From: Actinomycetota bacterium
Lineage (GTDB): Bacteria > Actinomycetota > UBA4738 > G016210805
DNA length: 6,066 nt
Reading direction: 5' to 3'
NCBI GenBank assembly: GCA_016210805.1
Contig: JACQTL010000318.1
Location: forward strand, 1-6,066
This document shows positions 5,353-6,066 of this stretch, piece after piece. Under the pieces are notes generated by a model, which saw only the letters and a list, made by a program, of their open reading frames with translations, ran no database searches and was not told the origin of the DNA. The position numbers and the translations under genes are program-made. Each line of letters starts with the position of its first letter. Within the stretch, counting starts at the first letter, position 1.

Positions 5353-6066
5353 TCCGGGTCGAGGCGGTGGAGCTCTTCCTCGTCGAGATCCCCCTGCGCA
5401 CGGCGTTCCGGACCAGCTTCGGGGAGGAGGGCACGAAGCAGGCCATCCTCGTCCGGGTGGGGACCCCGGACGGGGAGGGATGGGGAGAGTGCGCGGCCGG
5501 GGCCTCTCCCCGGTACTCCGAGGAGTTCAACGAGGCCGCCTGGGTGGTCCTCCGCGACCACCTCGGCCCCACCGTCCTCGGGTCCCCGGAGGTCGAGGCG
5601 GAGAAGGTCCCCGCGATGCTCTCCTGGGTCAGGGGTCATCGCATGGCCAAGGCCGCGCTGGAGATGGCCGTCCTGGATGCCGACCTCCGGGCCCGGGGTC
5701 TGGGCCTGGCCGGGTACCTGGGCGCCGAGCGCGACCGGGTGCCCTGCGGGGTCTCGGTGGGGATCGCCCCCACGATCGAGGCCCTGCTCGAACAGGTCCG
5801 GGGCTTCGTGGAGCAGGGCTACCGTCGGGTCAAGCTGAAGATCGAGCCGGGGTGGGACGTCGAGCCGGTCACCGCGGTGCGGCACGCGTTCCCCGGGATC
5901 CCGCTCCAGGTGGACGCGAACGCCGCTTACACCCTCGACGCGGTCCAGGTCTTCGAGGAGCTCGACGCGCTCGACCTCCTCATGATCGAGCAGCCCCTCG
6001 GGCACGAGGACCTCCGGGACCACGCCGTGCTGGCCCGCCGGCTGGCCACGCCGATCTGCCTGGACG
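5349..6066 (+). CDS. Enolase-superfamily N-succinylamino acid racemase / o-succinylbenzoate synthase (C-terminus cut)
   Basis: I translated this open frame by hand; 239 residues are visible and it runs off the right edge, roughly two thirds of the usual 370 or so. The N-terminal capping domain shows TSFGEE (22-27) in the substrate loop and GWGEC (44-48). The barrel carries VKLKIEPGWD (161-170) with the K-x-K pair K162/K164, of which K164 should be the catalytic base; metal ligands are D189 in QVDAN (187-191), E214 in MIEQPL (212-217), and D239, the last residue in the window. This motif set is that of the NSAR/OSBS subfamily, often labelled menC. Members either racemize N-succinyl amino acids, make o-succinylbenzoate for menaquinone, or do both. 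The upstream GNAT gene and absence of men genes in view favour NSAR. The second catalytic lysine and the specificity arginine lie beyond the window. Confidence 0.9.
   Translation, partial: MIRVEAVELFLVEIPLRTAFRTSFGEEGTKQAILVRVGTPDGEGWGECAAGASPRYSEEFNEAAWVVLRDHLGPTVLGSPEVEAEKVPAMLSWVRGHRMAKAALEMAVLDADLRARGLGLAGYLGAERDRVPCGVSVGIAPTIEALLEQVRGFVEQGYRRVKLKIEPGWDVEPVTAVRHAFPGIPLQVDANAAYTLDAVQVFEELDALDLLMIEQPLGHEDLRDHAVLARRLATPICLD

Noticed and set aside
5298..6023. A 241-codon minus-strand open frame at the right edge.
   Set aside because: The plus strand there encodes the NSAR/OSBS enzyme with all expected metal-ligand motifs.

Overview
This is a very GC-rich window, visibly above about 70% G+C with near-exclusive G/C at third codon positions. 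It uses GTG starts often, packs genes tightly, and has one candidate leaderless start. Together with the protein families present, this suggests an actinobacterium, possibly an uncultured deep lineage. That assignment is inference, because there is no rRNA or other marker gene. Nothing mobile, no tRNA/rRNA, no CRISPR array and no phage gene was seen.

Layout. Positions 1-1411 (minus strand, running off the left edge) encode a membrane-anchored calcineurin-like metallophosphoesterase with three predicted membrane helices. A 94-base divergent intergenic region (1412-1505) separates it from a compact plus-strand cluster of four genes: a DinB/YfiT-like metal-binding protein (1506-2093), a stand-alone cyclic-nucleotide-binding-fold protein (2093-2518), an FAD/NAD(P)-type flavoprotein oxidoreductase (2506-4017) and a small CoA-binding Rossmann protein (4032-4451). 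These genes overlap by 1 and 13 bases and are then separated by 14 bases, so they are probably one operon. Their joint function is unknown. The chemistry hints at a redox or thiol/CoA-related role, with the cNMP-fold protein as a possible regulatory partner of the flavoprotein.

After 28 bases, a second transcription unit is likely: a GNAT acyltransferase of the COG3375 type (4480-5352), then an enolase-superfamily enzyme of the N-succinylamino acid racemase / o-succinylbenzoate synthase (NSAR/OSBS) subfamily (5349-6066, cut by the right edge), overlapping by 4 bases. This pairing matches the known D- to L-amino acid conversion route: N-succinylation of a D-amino acid by a GNAT enzyme, racemization by NSAR, then desuccinylation by a hydrolase that would have to lie outside the window.

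No clearly new system is proven here. The points most worth a second look are the GNAT-NSAR pair, the cNMP-fold protein lacking the usual phosphate-binding arginine and overlapping a flavoprotein that lacks a CxxC motif, and the probable extracytoplasmic placement of the phosphoesterase domain.
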